Shown in pieces: positions 1 through 7,727 of a DNA stretch of 14,375 bases. Position 1 is the first letter of the stretch; every line of letters begins with the position of its first letter. The position numbers were made by a program, and so were the translations under genes. The stretch is from Gammaproteobacteria bacterium RIFCSPLOWO2_02_FULL_56_15 (GTDB lineage: Bacteria > Pseudomonadota > Gammaproteobacteria > Eutrophobiales > Eutrophobiaceae): the NCBI GenBank assembly GCA_001801825.1, contig MGYR01000214.1:1-14375 (forward strand). Direction: 5' to 3'. Under the pieces are notes generated by a model, which worked only from the letters and a program-made list of their open reading frames with translations, had not been told where the DNA came from and did not search any database.

Positions 1-1301
1 ATGGCCATGTTGCCCAGCCGGGCAGTCCAGCTGAGTAATCCTCCCGGTGCAGCCGTGCCCGCAGTGAGATCATCTATCTGCAGGAGTACCTTGATCGACG
101 TCCCGGAGTTGAGAATATCCAGCAACTCGGAACAGTCCACACCGACGAGGCCGCTGCTGCGCAGGCTGAAGATGATCGGCGGGCAAAGGCCCAGTTCGTT
201 ATCCGACAGGTGATTAATGCCGTAGCTGTTGAAGAAAACGTCATGCACACCCTCACGATAATGATTGCCGGCCTCAAGGCGGGCGATATTGACGGCACGA
301 AAGAAGTCCGCCATCACCTGCATGATTTCCTGGTAGCACTGCACTGCCCCGGCACTGTCATTGCAGATGACCGGGATGCTGAATGGAGGTTCCTGGCCGG
401 CGGAGCCCGGTTTGCTGTCAACGGCATAAAGCGGCTGGATCCGCAGCAGGGTATTCAGTACCTTCTCCACACGCTTCCTGCGTTCCGTCGGCAGCCGGTA
501 ATCCTGCTTGCTCGTGGTGAGGATCAAGGACAATTCGCCGAAATCGATCTCGTCGTCCGCGGTTCCACTGGATTCGCTCAGATGCGTCGCACTGCGCGCT
601 TCCGGTGAAAGATTGAAATCCGCGTCGAGGATATCCTGGAGTTGCTGGATAAGCGATCCGAGCTCCTTCCGCCAGTCCTTGCAGCGTTTTTGCCAGCAAC
701 CGGATACCAGGGTAAGCAGGATCCGCTCCATTGTATCCCCCTCGCAGCCGAGGACCGTCATATCGCGCTTGATTGCACTGCGGGCCTTATCGAGGTTCTC
801 CCGCAGTAGATCCTGTTTTTCTTTGTCGAGTTGTGAGGTGCCGAGCAGGCTCTTTGCCGCGAGATCCCAGAGACTCAGGAGACCGGCACCAGTGGCGGTG
901 CCGGTACCGGTACCGGTTTCCGCCAGTGTACGGATGACGGACTCGAGCTGGTAGACATGGCGTTTCAGCCTTTCCCCTTCATCCCCGCTTGCCGATACCT
1001 GCTGTATCAGTTCATCAATGACGTCGGTGAGTGAACGCACGGAATCCATGCCGGACTGATCATCCAGGCAAACCGGGTAGTCATGGCGCACGCTGCTGAG
1101 GTTCAGGTAGGGATGCAGCAGGGCCGGAACAGCCGCCCGTCCGCGTATCGTGCCCGGTTCAAGCAGGCCATAATGATAGAAATTCCGCAGTTGGCGCAGG
1201 ATCCTCGAGGCATCCGCATCCGCCCTGTTCGACTCATAGGGTGGTTCGAAGGGCAGACCACCACCAAGAATGGTCTCATTGTATTTTTGTTTTAGGGTCA
1301 C
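1..1301 (-). CDS. Unrecognised protein downstream of korAB, partial (3' end outside window); possible degenerate PFOR-like domain
   Basis: An open frame of 433 codons runs without a stop from 1301 to the left edge. The chosen start is the GTG at 1301, which has an AAGAAGG motif 8 bases upstream; the next in-frame stop upstream is at 1341-1343. I do not recognise the N-terminal 350 residues. They look soluble and mostly helical, with charged, coiled-coil-like stretches around residues 85-125 and 155-225 and a Gly/Thr/Ala-rich linker near 130-140. Around residues 370-433 (LDILNSGTSIKVLLQIDD and after) the pattern recalls the thiamine-domain core of NifJ-type pyruvate:ferredoxin oxidoreductase, but the usual GDGW..DIGYGG metal/ThDP motif is absent. 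It follows korB by 92 bases on the same strand with no obvious terminator between, so co-transcription and a role as accessory subunit or electron partner are possible. That role is inference. Coding is certain; function is not. Confidence 0.75.
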   Translation of the reverse strand, partial: MTLKQKYNETILGGGLPFEPPYESNRADADASRILRQLRNFYHYGLLEPGTIRGRAAVPALLHPYLNLSSVRHDYPVCLDDQSGMDSVRSLTDVIDELIQQVSASGDEGERLKRHVYQLESVIRTLAETGTGTGTATGAGLLSLWDLAAKSLLGTSQLDKEKQDLLRENLDKARSAIKRDMTVLGCEGDTMERILLTLVSGCWQKRCKDWRKELGSLIQQLQDILDADFNLSPEARSATHLSESSGTADDEIDFGELSLILTTSKQDYRLPTERRKRVEKVLNTLLRIQPLYAVDSKPGSAGQEPPFSIPVICNDSAGAVQCYQEIMQVMADFFRAVNIARLEAGNHYREGVHDVFFNSYGINHLSDNELGLCPPIIFSLRSSGLVGVDCSELLDILNSGTSIKVLLQIDDLTAGTAAPGGLLSWTARLGNMA

Positions 1302-1393
1302 TGCGGGTACCTTCTTGCAACAAGTAATATCATCATGTAGTTATGGCTCTGCGCCTGCTGCGGTTCAGTGTTTCTCTTCGTCAGACTGGCATG

Positions 1394-2365
1394 CTATTCA
1401 GGCACATTGGTCTGGATGCCGATTCGGTCAAATGCAGACTCAAGCACGGCCGCGCGTCGCTCCCAGTTGGGTATGATTCCGGATTTGGAGAGCTCATCAT
1501 ATCTACCTATTTGCTCATTGCGGTAGAGGATACCCATGGGAACCTTGTCCGACATCTCGGCGATCTCGCGCGCCCGATTGAGATCGGTGGGGTCATGCGT
1601 TTCCTGCCGCTTGTAGATCTTTGCCGTCGTCTCGCTGATCTGCATGCCGTTTTCATGGGTCAGCAGCAGGATATTATCCGGATTGGTCAACAGGGAGGCA
1701 TAGAGCTCCGCCGTAAAATGCGGACATCTCTGCAAGATCCGGATGAACGAGAGACCCTTGTGATGATAAGCCTGCCGGATGACTTCGTAGAGCAGGTCCG
1801 GAATCCATTCACCGACCTGGGCGACAAAGGAAGCATTGGTGACACCCAATGTCACCGTGAGTGGGTTCAGCGCCCGTAACAGGGTTCCACGAGGAGTGGT
1901 ATTGGTTTTCAGACCGCTCGGCGTGGTCGGCGATGCCTGGTTCTTGGTCAGGCCGTAAATACCGTTGTCATGCAGCATGACCACCAGATCCATGTTGGCA
2001 CGGATGGCGTGTATCCAGTGCGCCGTACCGATACTGCAACAGTCTCCATCGCCCATGTTCACGAAGACATTCAGATCAGGGCGCCGTATCTTCACTCCCT
2101 GGGCGATCGGCAGAGCGCGGCCATGGAGTCCGTGAAAACCATAGGTATTCATGTAGTGAGGGAACCTGGCGGCACAGCCGATTCCCGATACGAACACAGT
2201 CTTTTCCCGAGGCAGTTGCTCGTCCCGGCACAATCTCTGGGTGGCGCCGAGGATGCCATTGTCGCCACAACCTGCGCACCAGCGGGATACACGCCCCTGG
2301 TAATCTTCGAGAGACAGATATTCCTGGTCCTGTTCGAGGATGCAAGTGTCATTCAATCCGAACAT
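1394..2365 (-). CDS. korB: 2-oxoacid:ferredoxin oxidoreductase beta subunit (probably 2-oxoglutarate, KorB)
   Basis: This is the thiamine-diphosphate-binding subunit that, with KorA, oxidatively decarboxylates a 2-oxoacid to the acyl-CoA and reduces ferredoxin in the cytoplasm. At 323 residues it has the usual length of the family. A CxxC pair (C30, C33), C64 in SGIGCAAR and C214 are the expected [4Fe-4S] ligands. The ThDP/Mg motif begins at GDGD (105-108) and runs through the DN at 133-134. An AGGAGA ribosome binding site overlaps the korA stop codon and the genes are 11 bases apart, so translation is probably coupled. In Thauera aromatica KorAB makes the low-potential ferredoxin used by benzoyl-CoA reductase, and the nearby had-oah-dch genes suggest the same job here. 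2-Oxoglutarate as substrate is inferred from context; another 2-oxoacid is possible. Confidence 0.92.
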   Translation of the reverse strand: MFGLNDTCILEQDQEYLSLEDYQGRVSRWCAGCGDNGILGATQRLCRDEQLPREKTVFVSGIGCAARFPHYMNTYGFHGLHGRALPIAQGVKIRRPDLNVFVNMGDGDCCSIGTAHWIHAIRANMDLVVMLHDNGIYGLTKNQASPTTPSGLKTNTTPRGTLLRALNPLTVTLGVTNASFVAQVGEWIPDLLYEVIRQAYHHKGLSFIRILQRCPHFTAELYASLLTNPDNILLLTHENGMQISETTAKIYKRQETHDPTDLNRAREIAEMSDKVPMGILYRNEQIGRYDELSKSGIIPNWERRAAVLESAFDRIGIQTNVPE

Positions 2366-2376
2366 AGTGCTGTCTC

Positions 2377-4266
2377 CTAATGGGTTTGTTTCGAGGTCAT
2401 ACGATCCCGGATCATCCGCTCGATCGAACCTGGTTTAATCGGTTGACCATGCACGTTTGACCAGCAATCAACATCAATCAGATAACGGGCCCGGAGCAAC
2501 CAGGCCAGGTTGGCATATCTTCTGTTGTTTTCATCGATCATTTCATGCGCGGGGTCATCGGAATAATTGATCTCCACAGTCATAACCCGCCTGAACTGTT
2601 GCATGATCTCCTTGATCCCGGAGGCCATGGGTTGCAGGTAGGTCAGATGCAGGGCCGAAACCTTCATGCCGTCCTTGCGCACGCGAGTGACGGCTTCCTC
2701 GATCGCTCCCTTGGTGCTGCCCCAGCCGATGATCAGCAGATCGCCATCAGCATCGCCGAAAACCTTCGGAGCCTTGAGCGTTTTCTGGAATGCAGCCAGT
2801 TTCAAACTGCGATTATCGCAGCCTTCCTGATTGGCTTCGGGGTCGTAGGCCACACCTGAGGCCCGCGTATGGGCAAGGCCGGTCAGGGTATGCATGCCGC
2901 CGGGCTGGCCGGGGATGAAACGCCTCGACAATCCTGTTTTCGGGTCCCAGTCATAGGCTTTGGCGCCTTTCGGTATCGGACTCTGATCGATCGGCGGGGC
3001 ATCCCATTCCTTTTTCAATTGCGGTCTGGGAAAGGCCTGCTGACCGGTGGCCAGATTGGCATCGGAAAGGACCACTACCAGTGTCCTGAAGGTCTCGGCG
3101 ATCTTGCGGGCAGTGATCATGCAGTAGAAACAATCCTCGATCGTCGCCGGGGCCATGACCACCTTGGGTGCATCCCCGGGGGTACCGAAGATGGCTGCCA
3201 GAAGGTCGCCCTGTTCCACCTTGGTGGGCAATCCGGTACTGGGCCCGCCCCGTTGGACGTTGACCAGCACGAGCGGGATCTCGGCCATGACCGAGAGGGC
3301 CATCAATTCTGTTTTCAGCGCCATACCGGGACCGGAAGTGATGGTGACCGCGGTCTTACCCGCATAGGAGGCCCCGATGGCAAAGGCACAGGCGGCTATC
3401 TCGTCTTCCGCCTGGTGCACAATGCCACCCGCTTCATAAAGCGCCTGGCTGAGGTAGTGGGAAGCGGAAGTGGCCGGAGTGATGGGATACATGGAACAAA
3501 CTTCCATGCCGGCGGCGATGATGCCCAGCGCCAGTGAAGTATTGCCATTGGTCACCAGCTGGGAACCCGTCACCGGGCAGGTCGGGATCTCGAAGCGGAA
3601 ATCCAGGTTTTCCTCCGCCCAGCGGTATCCTGCCTCGAGCAGATCCACATTGGGTTTGATAAGCGTGGGCTTTTTCGCCTTGAACCTGTTTTCGATCTCC
3701 TTGTAAGCATAGTTAAGATCCCTGGAGTAGATGTTACAAAGCATACCGACGACAAACATGTTCTTGCCGCGTCTTGCATCCTGCACGTATTTCATGCATT
3801 CCGCTTCCATGGGGACTTCATAGATCCGGTAATCGGTTTTGCGCAGCTTTTCCATCATCTCGGCATATTCACGGGCAATCGCGGGATTGGGATGCTTGCC
3901 CCACATGCTTTCCAGGAGAATGATGCAACCGGATTCAAATTTTCCGGCGGACATTCCACCCATCAGGACCTGCTCATTGAAGGCCACGACCAGATCGGCT
4001 TCATCTCCGGCGTTGGTGATATCGAAGGAGCCGATCCGGATACGGTTACCGCTGGCGCCCGGGGCACTGCGTGCAGGAGGTTCGATCTCGGCGGGGATGA
4101 TCTCCACCGTCCAGACGCTGTTTCCGGCCTTGGCGGACATCGTTGCGAACATCTGTCCCGCGGTCTGGGCGCCTTCACCTGAATCCGAGAGGATCTCGAT
4201 GATGTGTTCGTCGGCCTGGATCAGCTGTTTGGAATCGGCCTCTGCCCGTACAGTCTGCTCTTTCAT
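2377..4266 (-). CDS. korA: 2-oxoacid:ferredoxin oxidoreductase alpha subunit with fused gamma domain (probably KorA)
   Basis: This is the partner of KorB. Its 629 residues hold an N-terminal gamma-type domain (about 22-200, starting IIEILSDSGEGAQTAG) fused to an alpha-type thiamine-fold domain (about 235-629). The alpha part shows YPITPAT at 260-266, SGPGMALKTE at 311-320 and RGGPSTGLPTKVEQGDL at 339-355, all typical of 2-oxoacid:ferredoxin oxidoreductases. The gamma-alpha fusion and the length match KorA proteins of anaerobic aromatic degraders. Start: ATG at 4266, with an AGGAG about 12 bases upstream, rather far; the gamma domain begins near residue 22, so a slightly later start cannot be excluded. 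The 357 bases upstream hold an FNR-type box with a matching -10 and a 20-base inverted repeat, which suggests an independent oxygen-responsive promoter, though read-through from the AOR gene is also possible. Confidence 0.93.
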   Translation of the reverse strand: MKEQTVRAEADSKQLIQADEHIIEILSDSGEGAQTAGQMFATMSAKAGNSVWTVEIIPAEIEPPARSAPGASGNRIRIGSFDITNAGDEADLVVAFNEQVLMGGMSAGKFESGCIILLESMWGKHPNPAIAREYAEMMEKLRKTDYRIYEVPMEAECMKYVQDARRGKNMFVVGMLCNIYSRDLNYAYKEIENRFKAKKPTLIKPNVDLLEAGYRWAEENLDFRFEIPTCPVTGSQLVTNGNTSLALGIIAAGMEVCSMYPITPATSASHYLSQALYEAGGIVHQAEDEIAACAFAIGASYAGKTAVTITSGPGMALKTELMALSVMAEIPLVLVNVQRGGPSTGLPTKVEQGDLLAAIFGTPGDAPKVVMAPATIEDCFYCMITARKIAETFRTLVVVLSDANLATGQQAFPRPQLKKEWDAPPIDQSPIPKGAKAYDWDPKTGLSRRFIPGQPGGMHTLTGLAHTRASGVAYDPEANQEGCDNRSLKLAAFQKTLKAPKVFGDADGDLLIIGWGSTKGAIEEAVTRVRKDGMKVSALHLTYLQPMASGIKEIMQQFRRVMTVEINYSDDPAHEMIDENNRRYANLAWLLRARYLIDVDCWSNVHGQPIKPGSIERMIRDRMTSKQTH

Positions 4267-4510
4267 TTTCAGTAGCCACTCCTGATAGAAGGTTGATTGA
4301 AGTACCCGGCTCCATGGACACCGGAAATTACTGCCGTCTGGGCACGAGATGACACAGTCGCAAGATTAGGTGGATCTATCATGAATCGTTCGCTCCGGTT
4401 CGATGAATCAGGACAGGATGGGAGGAGACCCAATGGGTGCATATCAACGCTAAAAAACCCCGGAAAATGACGACTGTCAACCTGGATGCTCATGATAAAT
4501 ATAAAAAAAG

Positions 4511-4530
4511 GTATTGTAATACTACAATAC
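4511..4530. promoter_or_regulatory. 20-base inverted repeat, candidate operator in korA leader
   Basis: Two perfect 8-base arms, GTATTGTA and TACAATAC, are separated by 4 bases. Size and symmetry suit a dimeric winged-helix regulator such as a MarR protein, and a MarR gene lies at 7090-7527. The repeat sits roughly 30-50 bases downstream of the start predicted for the FNR-type promoter, where a bound repressor could block transcription. It also contains a TACAAT on the minus strand that could serve as a -10. Binding by the local MarR protein is inference. Confidence 0.45.
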
Positions 4531-4566
4531 TAGCAGATTAATCTACCAGATTGTTTTCAAAAAGGA

Positions 4567-4608
4567 AATATATGCGGATTGGACAGGGGTACCAATGATC
4601 TGGATCAA
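4567..4608 (-). promoter_or_regulatory. Candidate class II FNR-type promoter for korAB
   Basis: On the minus strand, TTGATCCAGATCAT (4608-4595) matches the FNR consensus TTGAT-N4-ATCAA at 9 of 10 positions. A -10 element TATATT (4572-4567, 5 of 6 to TATAAT) follows after exactly 22 bases, which places the box near -41.5 from a start at about 4560. This is the geometry of FNR class II activation. The leader to korA would be about 290 bases. Confidence 0.5.
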
Positions 4609-4623
4609 TCCTGAAGCATTCGA

Positions 4624-6945
4624 TCAACCGCCGGCGATCTGGGGTACGAACAACACCTGATCGCCGCTCCGCAACGGGATCTCATTTTCGCCGCTCATGT
4701 GGATTTCATCATTCACCGAGACCCCGAGCGAGACATCGTCCAGGTAGCGTGATATTTCGGGCAGCATAGTCTTGATCCGGTTGCGCAGTTCCGCGACATT
4801 GCTGACCGGCCTGTCGATGATGATCTTCCGCTTATCGATCCCGGGGATCTCCGGCAGGGATACGGTGAGGGCATAACCGGTAACCATTTCCAGCAGCTTT
4901 GCCTTCCATTCGGGTACGGGTGTGCCGTCTGCGTCGATCTGGCTAAGTTGATAAAAGCGGTTTTTCAGCTCGTTAAACTTCTCCCGGTCTATCTTTTCCC
5001 CCTTGAAAGGACCGAAGGTGTTTTCCTCCTCAAACCAGCGACGAGGTAAGGTATCATCGGCAGCGGTGAGACCGCGGCGGGAATTGATCATCCTTTCGAT
5101 ACCCATGATGTTATGTCCGATATCCAGCAATTGTTCACCGGTAAATCCCATGCCGGTGATCATACTAAGTACCGAGGCAAAGTCATCGGTATCGGGCAGG
5201 CTCGGTGAATTGAAAAGTTTGGTGTCGAATCTGCACATGCCAACCGCATCACCGGCCGCGAAGGTATCCTCGGTCCTGCGGACTGCGTATTCCTTGCCTT
5301 CATAACTGGTCGGTTCCCCGGATACACTACCACCGTACAGCGACTTCTTGAATTCGGGATCATCATTGACCCTCGCATTGATTTCCAGCGTGGCCCGGTT
5401 ACGCAGATGGTCCATTCCCCTGGTGGCAACGGAAAGGCCGAGGGCAAAGGCTTTCAGGATGCGCGCATCATGGGGGTCTGATGGAAACAGGCCCTTCACC
5501 GCGATCCTGTATTTCAGGGCCTCTTCGGGATATTTTCCGAACTCCACCGCCCGGCTTGAATCGGCAAGCACATCGCCAAAACCTTCGCGCTGCGAGGTCA
5601 TAAACGCCAGTTTTTCTAATACCGGGTAATTGCCCCAACTCAGGTCCAGTCCGCCGGTATCTTCCTTGGTGATAATACCCCTCTGGTACAATTCCATCGC
5701 CCAGGCCATGGCGCCGCCCCAACCGGCAGTGTCAATACCCAGGTCATTCAGTATGTTGTTGAGCCGCAACACATGGGTGATGTCCTTCAGGCCCAGATTG
5801 GGACCCAGTTTGCCGAGTGTGGTGTACTCGGGGCCGTCCCCCTTGTCGTATTTATCGAATACCCCATCATTATTAATACCGTTATAGGTACGCCTGTCTT
5901 CATGGGTAAGCTCAACCTGGGCCGTATCATAACTGGCGTTACCCGTGAGTCCTTTCAGGGCATCGGCACCCCAGCCACCCTTGCCTTCCGGGGTCATATC
6001 ATTCAATGGCCGGCATTTCACCGGGCAACGCATACAACCATCCATACCTGGTCGGTAGGGGTCGATATTGTCCGCATCCAGGCTGTCAACCCAGGTGGTT
6101 TCCTGGTGATTCATGGCGCCCATCGCCCCCAGCGTGCGGCTGGCCTTGTAGAGGAATGGGGTCCCGGTCTGCTTCAGGGCGTTGCGAATGACGCTGGTGC
6201 TTAGTATTTTGTCACCGATTACACGATTCATCGGTTTGATTTCTCTGGGAAGATGCAGTTTTCCCGGCTTGCCCTTCAGCAATACCGCCTTGACCTTCAG
6301 TGAACCCAGCTTGGCCCCGCCACCGCCACGGGCCCAGATGGCCTTGATCCCGCCCATCACCCCCGAATTGAGCACCTGGTTCTCACCGGCCACCCCAATT
6401 CTCGCCAGCGCCATATCCTTGCGCTCCTTGCAGTTGAAGTCCCGTTCGATGGCTGCTGTGGTGGCATCGTTATTCAGGCCGAGATAGGGTGCGGCATTCT
6501 CAAAAGTAATCGCATCCCCTTCGATCTTGATGACTGTCCATCGTTCGTGACGACCAAAGAGCACCAGATGGTCATAACCGTGATCCTTCATATAGGTCGG
6601 GAAATAATCCCCGGCATTGGAATCCATGATAGCGCGGCTATCGGGAGACAGGCTGGTGATATTGCCGCGTGTGGAAGAGGGCATGAATCCGGTCAGCGCG
6701 CCGGAGCCGAAGATGAAGGGTATTTCAGGATCCAGAGCATCCCGACCATCTTCCATGAGGTTGTAGAGCAGATACATGTTGGCGCCGCGCCCACCAAGAA
6801 AATTCTTCAGCACGTCGACAGGCAGATAAGCCTTTTGGGTCTTTCTTTTTTCCAGATCGACAAAGAGTACTGCCCCCTGGCTGGGATACTGGGGCCCGTC
6901 ATGCATACGTGATCTCAGATCTGCGATACGGTCTCTGATAGTCAT
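4624..6945 (-). CDS. Tungsten aldehyde:ferredoxin oxidoreductase with fused C-terminal MoaD/ThiS domain
   Basis: Enzymes of this family oxidise aldehydes to acids and reduce ferredoxin, using a tungsten bis-pterin cofactor. The family's [4Fe-4S] ligands are present: C304, C307 and C311 in CMRCPVKC and C571 in AVGMCRFD (numbered from the ATG at 6945). Other family motifs are FLGGRGANMYLLYNL, TRGNITSLSPDSRA and GPEYTTLGKLGPNLG. The protein has 773 residues against about 605-620 for a standard AOR. The surplus is an N-terminal stretch of about 25 residues and a C-terminal domain (about 690-773) that reads like MoaD/ThiS: a VSVN strand, PLRSGDQVLFVP and a terminal Gly-Gly. The GTG at 6963 is an alternative in-frame start, 6 codons longer; neither start has a strong ribosome binding site. 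An FNR-type box and a TACAAT -10 lie upstream. In Aromatoleum the MoaD-like AorD is a separate gene. The substrate is unknown; benzaldehyde or another aromatic aldehyde is plausible. BamB-type ring reductases belong to the same superfamily and cannot be wholly excluded. Confidence 0.88.
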   Translation of the reverse strand: MTIRDRIADLRSRMHDGPQYPSQGAVLFVDLEKRKTQKAYLPVDVLKNFLGGRGANMYLLYNLMEDGRDALDPEIPFIFGSGALTGFMPSSTRGNITSLSPDSRAIMDSNAGDYFPTYMKDHGYDHLVLFGRHERWTVIKIEGDAITFENAAPYLGLNNDATTAAIERDFNCKERKDMALARIGVAGENQVLNSGVMGGIKAIWARGGGGAKLGSLKVKAVLLKGKPGKLHLPREIKPMNRVIGDKILSTSVIRNALKQTGTPFLYKASRTLGAMGAMNHQETTWVDSLDADNIDPYRPGMDGCMRCPVKCRPLNDMTPEGKGGWGADALKGLTGNASYDTAQVELTHEDRRTYNGINNDGVFDKYDKGDGPEYTTLGKLGPNLGLKDITHVLRLNNILNDLGIDTAGWGGAMAWAMELYQRGIITKEDTGGLDLSWGNYPVLEKLAFMTSQREGFGDVLADSSRAVEFGKYPEEALKYRIAVKGLFPSDPHDARILKAFALGLSVATRGMDHLRNRATLEINARVNDDPEFKKSLYGGSVSGEPTSYEGKEYAVRRTEDTFAAGDAVGMCRFDTKLFNSPSLPDTDDFASVLSMITGMGFTGEQLLDIGHNIMGIERMINSRRGLTAADDTLPRRWFEEENTFGPFKGEKIDREKFNELKNRFYQLSQIDADGTPVPEWKAKLLEMVTGYALTVSLPEIPGIDKRKIIIDRPVSNVAELRNRIKTMLPEISRYLDDVSLGVSVNDEIHMSGENEIPLRSGDQVLFVPQIAGG

Positions 6946-6989
6946 GGCAAGTTCAAACCTCACTCGGAGTTACATCGGCTATAGCAACT

Positions 6990-7030
6990 ATTGTACTGGC
7001 GACAGGCTTAGATAGATTGATCTAAAACAA
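6990..7030 (-). promoter_or_regulatory. Candidate class II FNR-type promoter for the AOR gene
   Basis: On the minus strand, TTGTTTTAGATCAA (7030-7017) matches TTGAT-N4-ATCAA at 9 of 10 positions. TACAAT (6995-6990, 5 of 6 to TATAAT) follows after 21 bases, so the box is centred at about -41 from a start near 6983. That leaves a leader of about 37 bases to the ATG at 6945. The box differs by one base from the one at 12862-12875 when read on the plus strand. Confidence 0.6.
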
Positions 7031-7089
7031 TTAGTGCTTGAAAAGCAGTGAAAGTTCTCAGATTCTCTCACGTCAATCGGAGTGGGGGG

Positions 7090-7527
7090 CTAATATATCT
7101 TGTTCAATAACTTAATTATCTGGTTTTGCTCATCTTTTGTGAGTTTCTTGAAGAAGTTTCGCTCATGGGCACGAACCAATGGTATGAGCTTGTCCAGAAA
7201 TACCTGGCCTTTCCCGGTAATCCGGAGTGCATTGGTCCGCCGGTCATTGGAGAGTCGTTCACGGGTCACCAGTCCTTCATTCTCCAGTTTATCGATAAGT
7301 GGTACGACGGTGGACCGATCGATCTGGATGGCACTGGCCAGGTCTGACTGTTTGATCCCGGGGTTGCTGCTGATAATGACCAGCGTGCCGAAATGAGTGG
7401 GAGTCATTTCAACGTCTCGCAGGGCGGCGACAAAATCCCTGAAGACCGCAACCTGTGCCATACGCACATGGTAGCCGATCAATTCAGTCAGGATGCCCCT
7501 GTCAAGACTGTTAGCTTTATGATTCAC
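7090..7527 (-). CDS. MarR-family transcriptional regulator
   Basis: A 145-residue winged helix-turn-helix protein of ordinary MarR length. The DNA-binding part lies at about residues 58-105: KQSDLASAIQIDRSTVVPLI carries the recognition helix, and the wing reads TRERLSNDRRTNALRITGKG. Flanking helices (about 10-40 and 107-145) would form the dimer and ligand pocket. The frame starts at GTG 7527, directly preceded by a TAA, with only weak ribosome-binding sequence. The gene is divergent from the acyl-CoA synthetase-had-oah-dch operon and lies just upstream of the AOR gene, so it probably regulates one or both. BadR, which controls benzoate genes in Rhodopseudomonas palustris, is a MarR protein and a functional analogue; orthology cannot be shown here. 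The ligand is probably an aromatic or alicyclic CoA thioester or acid, which is inference. Confidence 0.9.
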   Translation of the reverse strand: MNHKANSLDRGILTELIGYHVRMAQVAVFRDFVAALRDVEMTPTHFGTLVIISSNPGIKQSDLASAIQIDRSTVVPLIDKLENEGLVTRERLSNDRRTNALRITGKGQVFLDKLIPLVRAHERNFFKKLTKDEQNQIIKLLNKIY

Positions 7528-7571
7528 TTAGTATGTCTTTTACGCGATATTGATCCCGATTCAACCGACAT

Positions 7572-7613
7572 TCCGGCAGGTGTGAATCCGCCGGACGGCA
7601 GGATGAAGTCCGG
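7572..7613. repeat. Two overlapping GC-rich inverted repeats in the marR/synthetase intergenic region
   Basis: TCCGGC (7572-7577) pairs with GCCGGA (7590-7595), while CCGGAC (7591-7596) pairs with GTCCGG (7608-7613). The two hairpins share bases and are mutually exclusive. CGGCAGG also occurs twice as a direct repeat. They sit between the divergent genes and may be regulator sites. No function is shown. Confidence 0.3.
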
Positions 7614-7641
7614 GAGAGGGAAAGTCGATCTATATTAACGA

Positions 7642-7677
7642 TTAACGGCCCGGTGCATCAATGTATAATACCGGGCC
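7642..7677 (+). promoter_or_regulatory. Candidate promoter of the synthetase-had-oah-dch operon, enclosed by an inverted repeat
   Basis: TTAACG (7642-7647, 4 of 6 to TTGACA) and a perfect TATAAT (7664-7669) are 16 bases apart. Transcription would start near 7676, about 50 bases before the ATG at 7728. The arms GGCCCGGT (7647-7654) and ACCGGGCC (7670-7677) form a perfect 8-base inverted repeat around the -10, with centres 23 bases apart (about two helical turns). This is a good layout for a dimeric repressor, possibly the divergent MarR protein. A weak terminator reading is possible but the T tract is only three bases. Confidence 0.5.
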
Positions 7678-7727
7678 TTTAAATCATAACCATAAATTCA
7701 CCATAATCACAAGAAAGCGACGAGACC

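Larger units (their letters stand above)
4267..4623. other. Intergenic region between AOR stop and korA start (357 bases)
   Basis: No convincing gene is present. It contains the FNR-type promoter and the 20-base inverted repeat annotated separately, with an AT-rich stretch at about 4495-4570. No clear rho-independent terminator is seen after the AOR gene, so the AOR transcript may continue into korAB. Confidence 0.6.

Noticed and set aside
210..954. Plus-strand frames of 132 and 148 codons at 210-608 and 508-954
   Set aside because: They lie opposite the continuous minus-strand frame from 1301 to the left edge, which has a good ribosome binding site and sensible protein composition. The plus-strand products are rich in Arg and Ser, as expected of antisense shadows.
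4269..4493. A 74-codon minus-strand frame ending 2 bases before the korA start, a possible leader peptide gene
   Set aside because: There is no ribosome binding site, the composition is unlike a real protein and it overlaps the korA leader. There is no run of one regulatory amino acid as in attenuation peptides.
6547..6912. Plus-strand frame of 121 codons inside the AOR gene
   Set aside because: It is antisense to well-conserved AOR motifs on the minus strand and has no ribosome binding site.
7550..7564. FNR-like sequence TTGATCCCGATTCAA between marR and the synthetase gene
   Set aside because: The second half is shifted by one base and has a mismatch, so the two half-sites do not have the required spacing.
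7625..7638. TCGATCTATATTAA upstream of the synthetase promoter as a fourth FNR box
   Set aside because: It matches 8 of 10 positions and is 25 bases from the TATAAT instead of 22. Too weak to include, though it would make the regulon complete.
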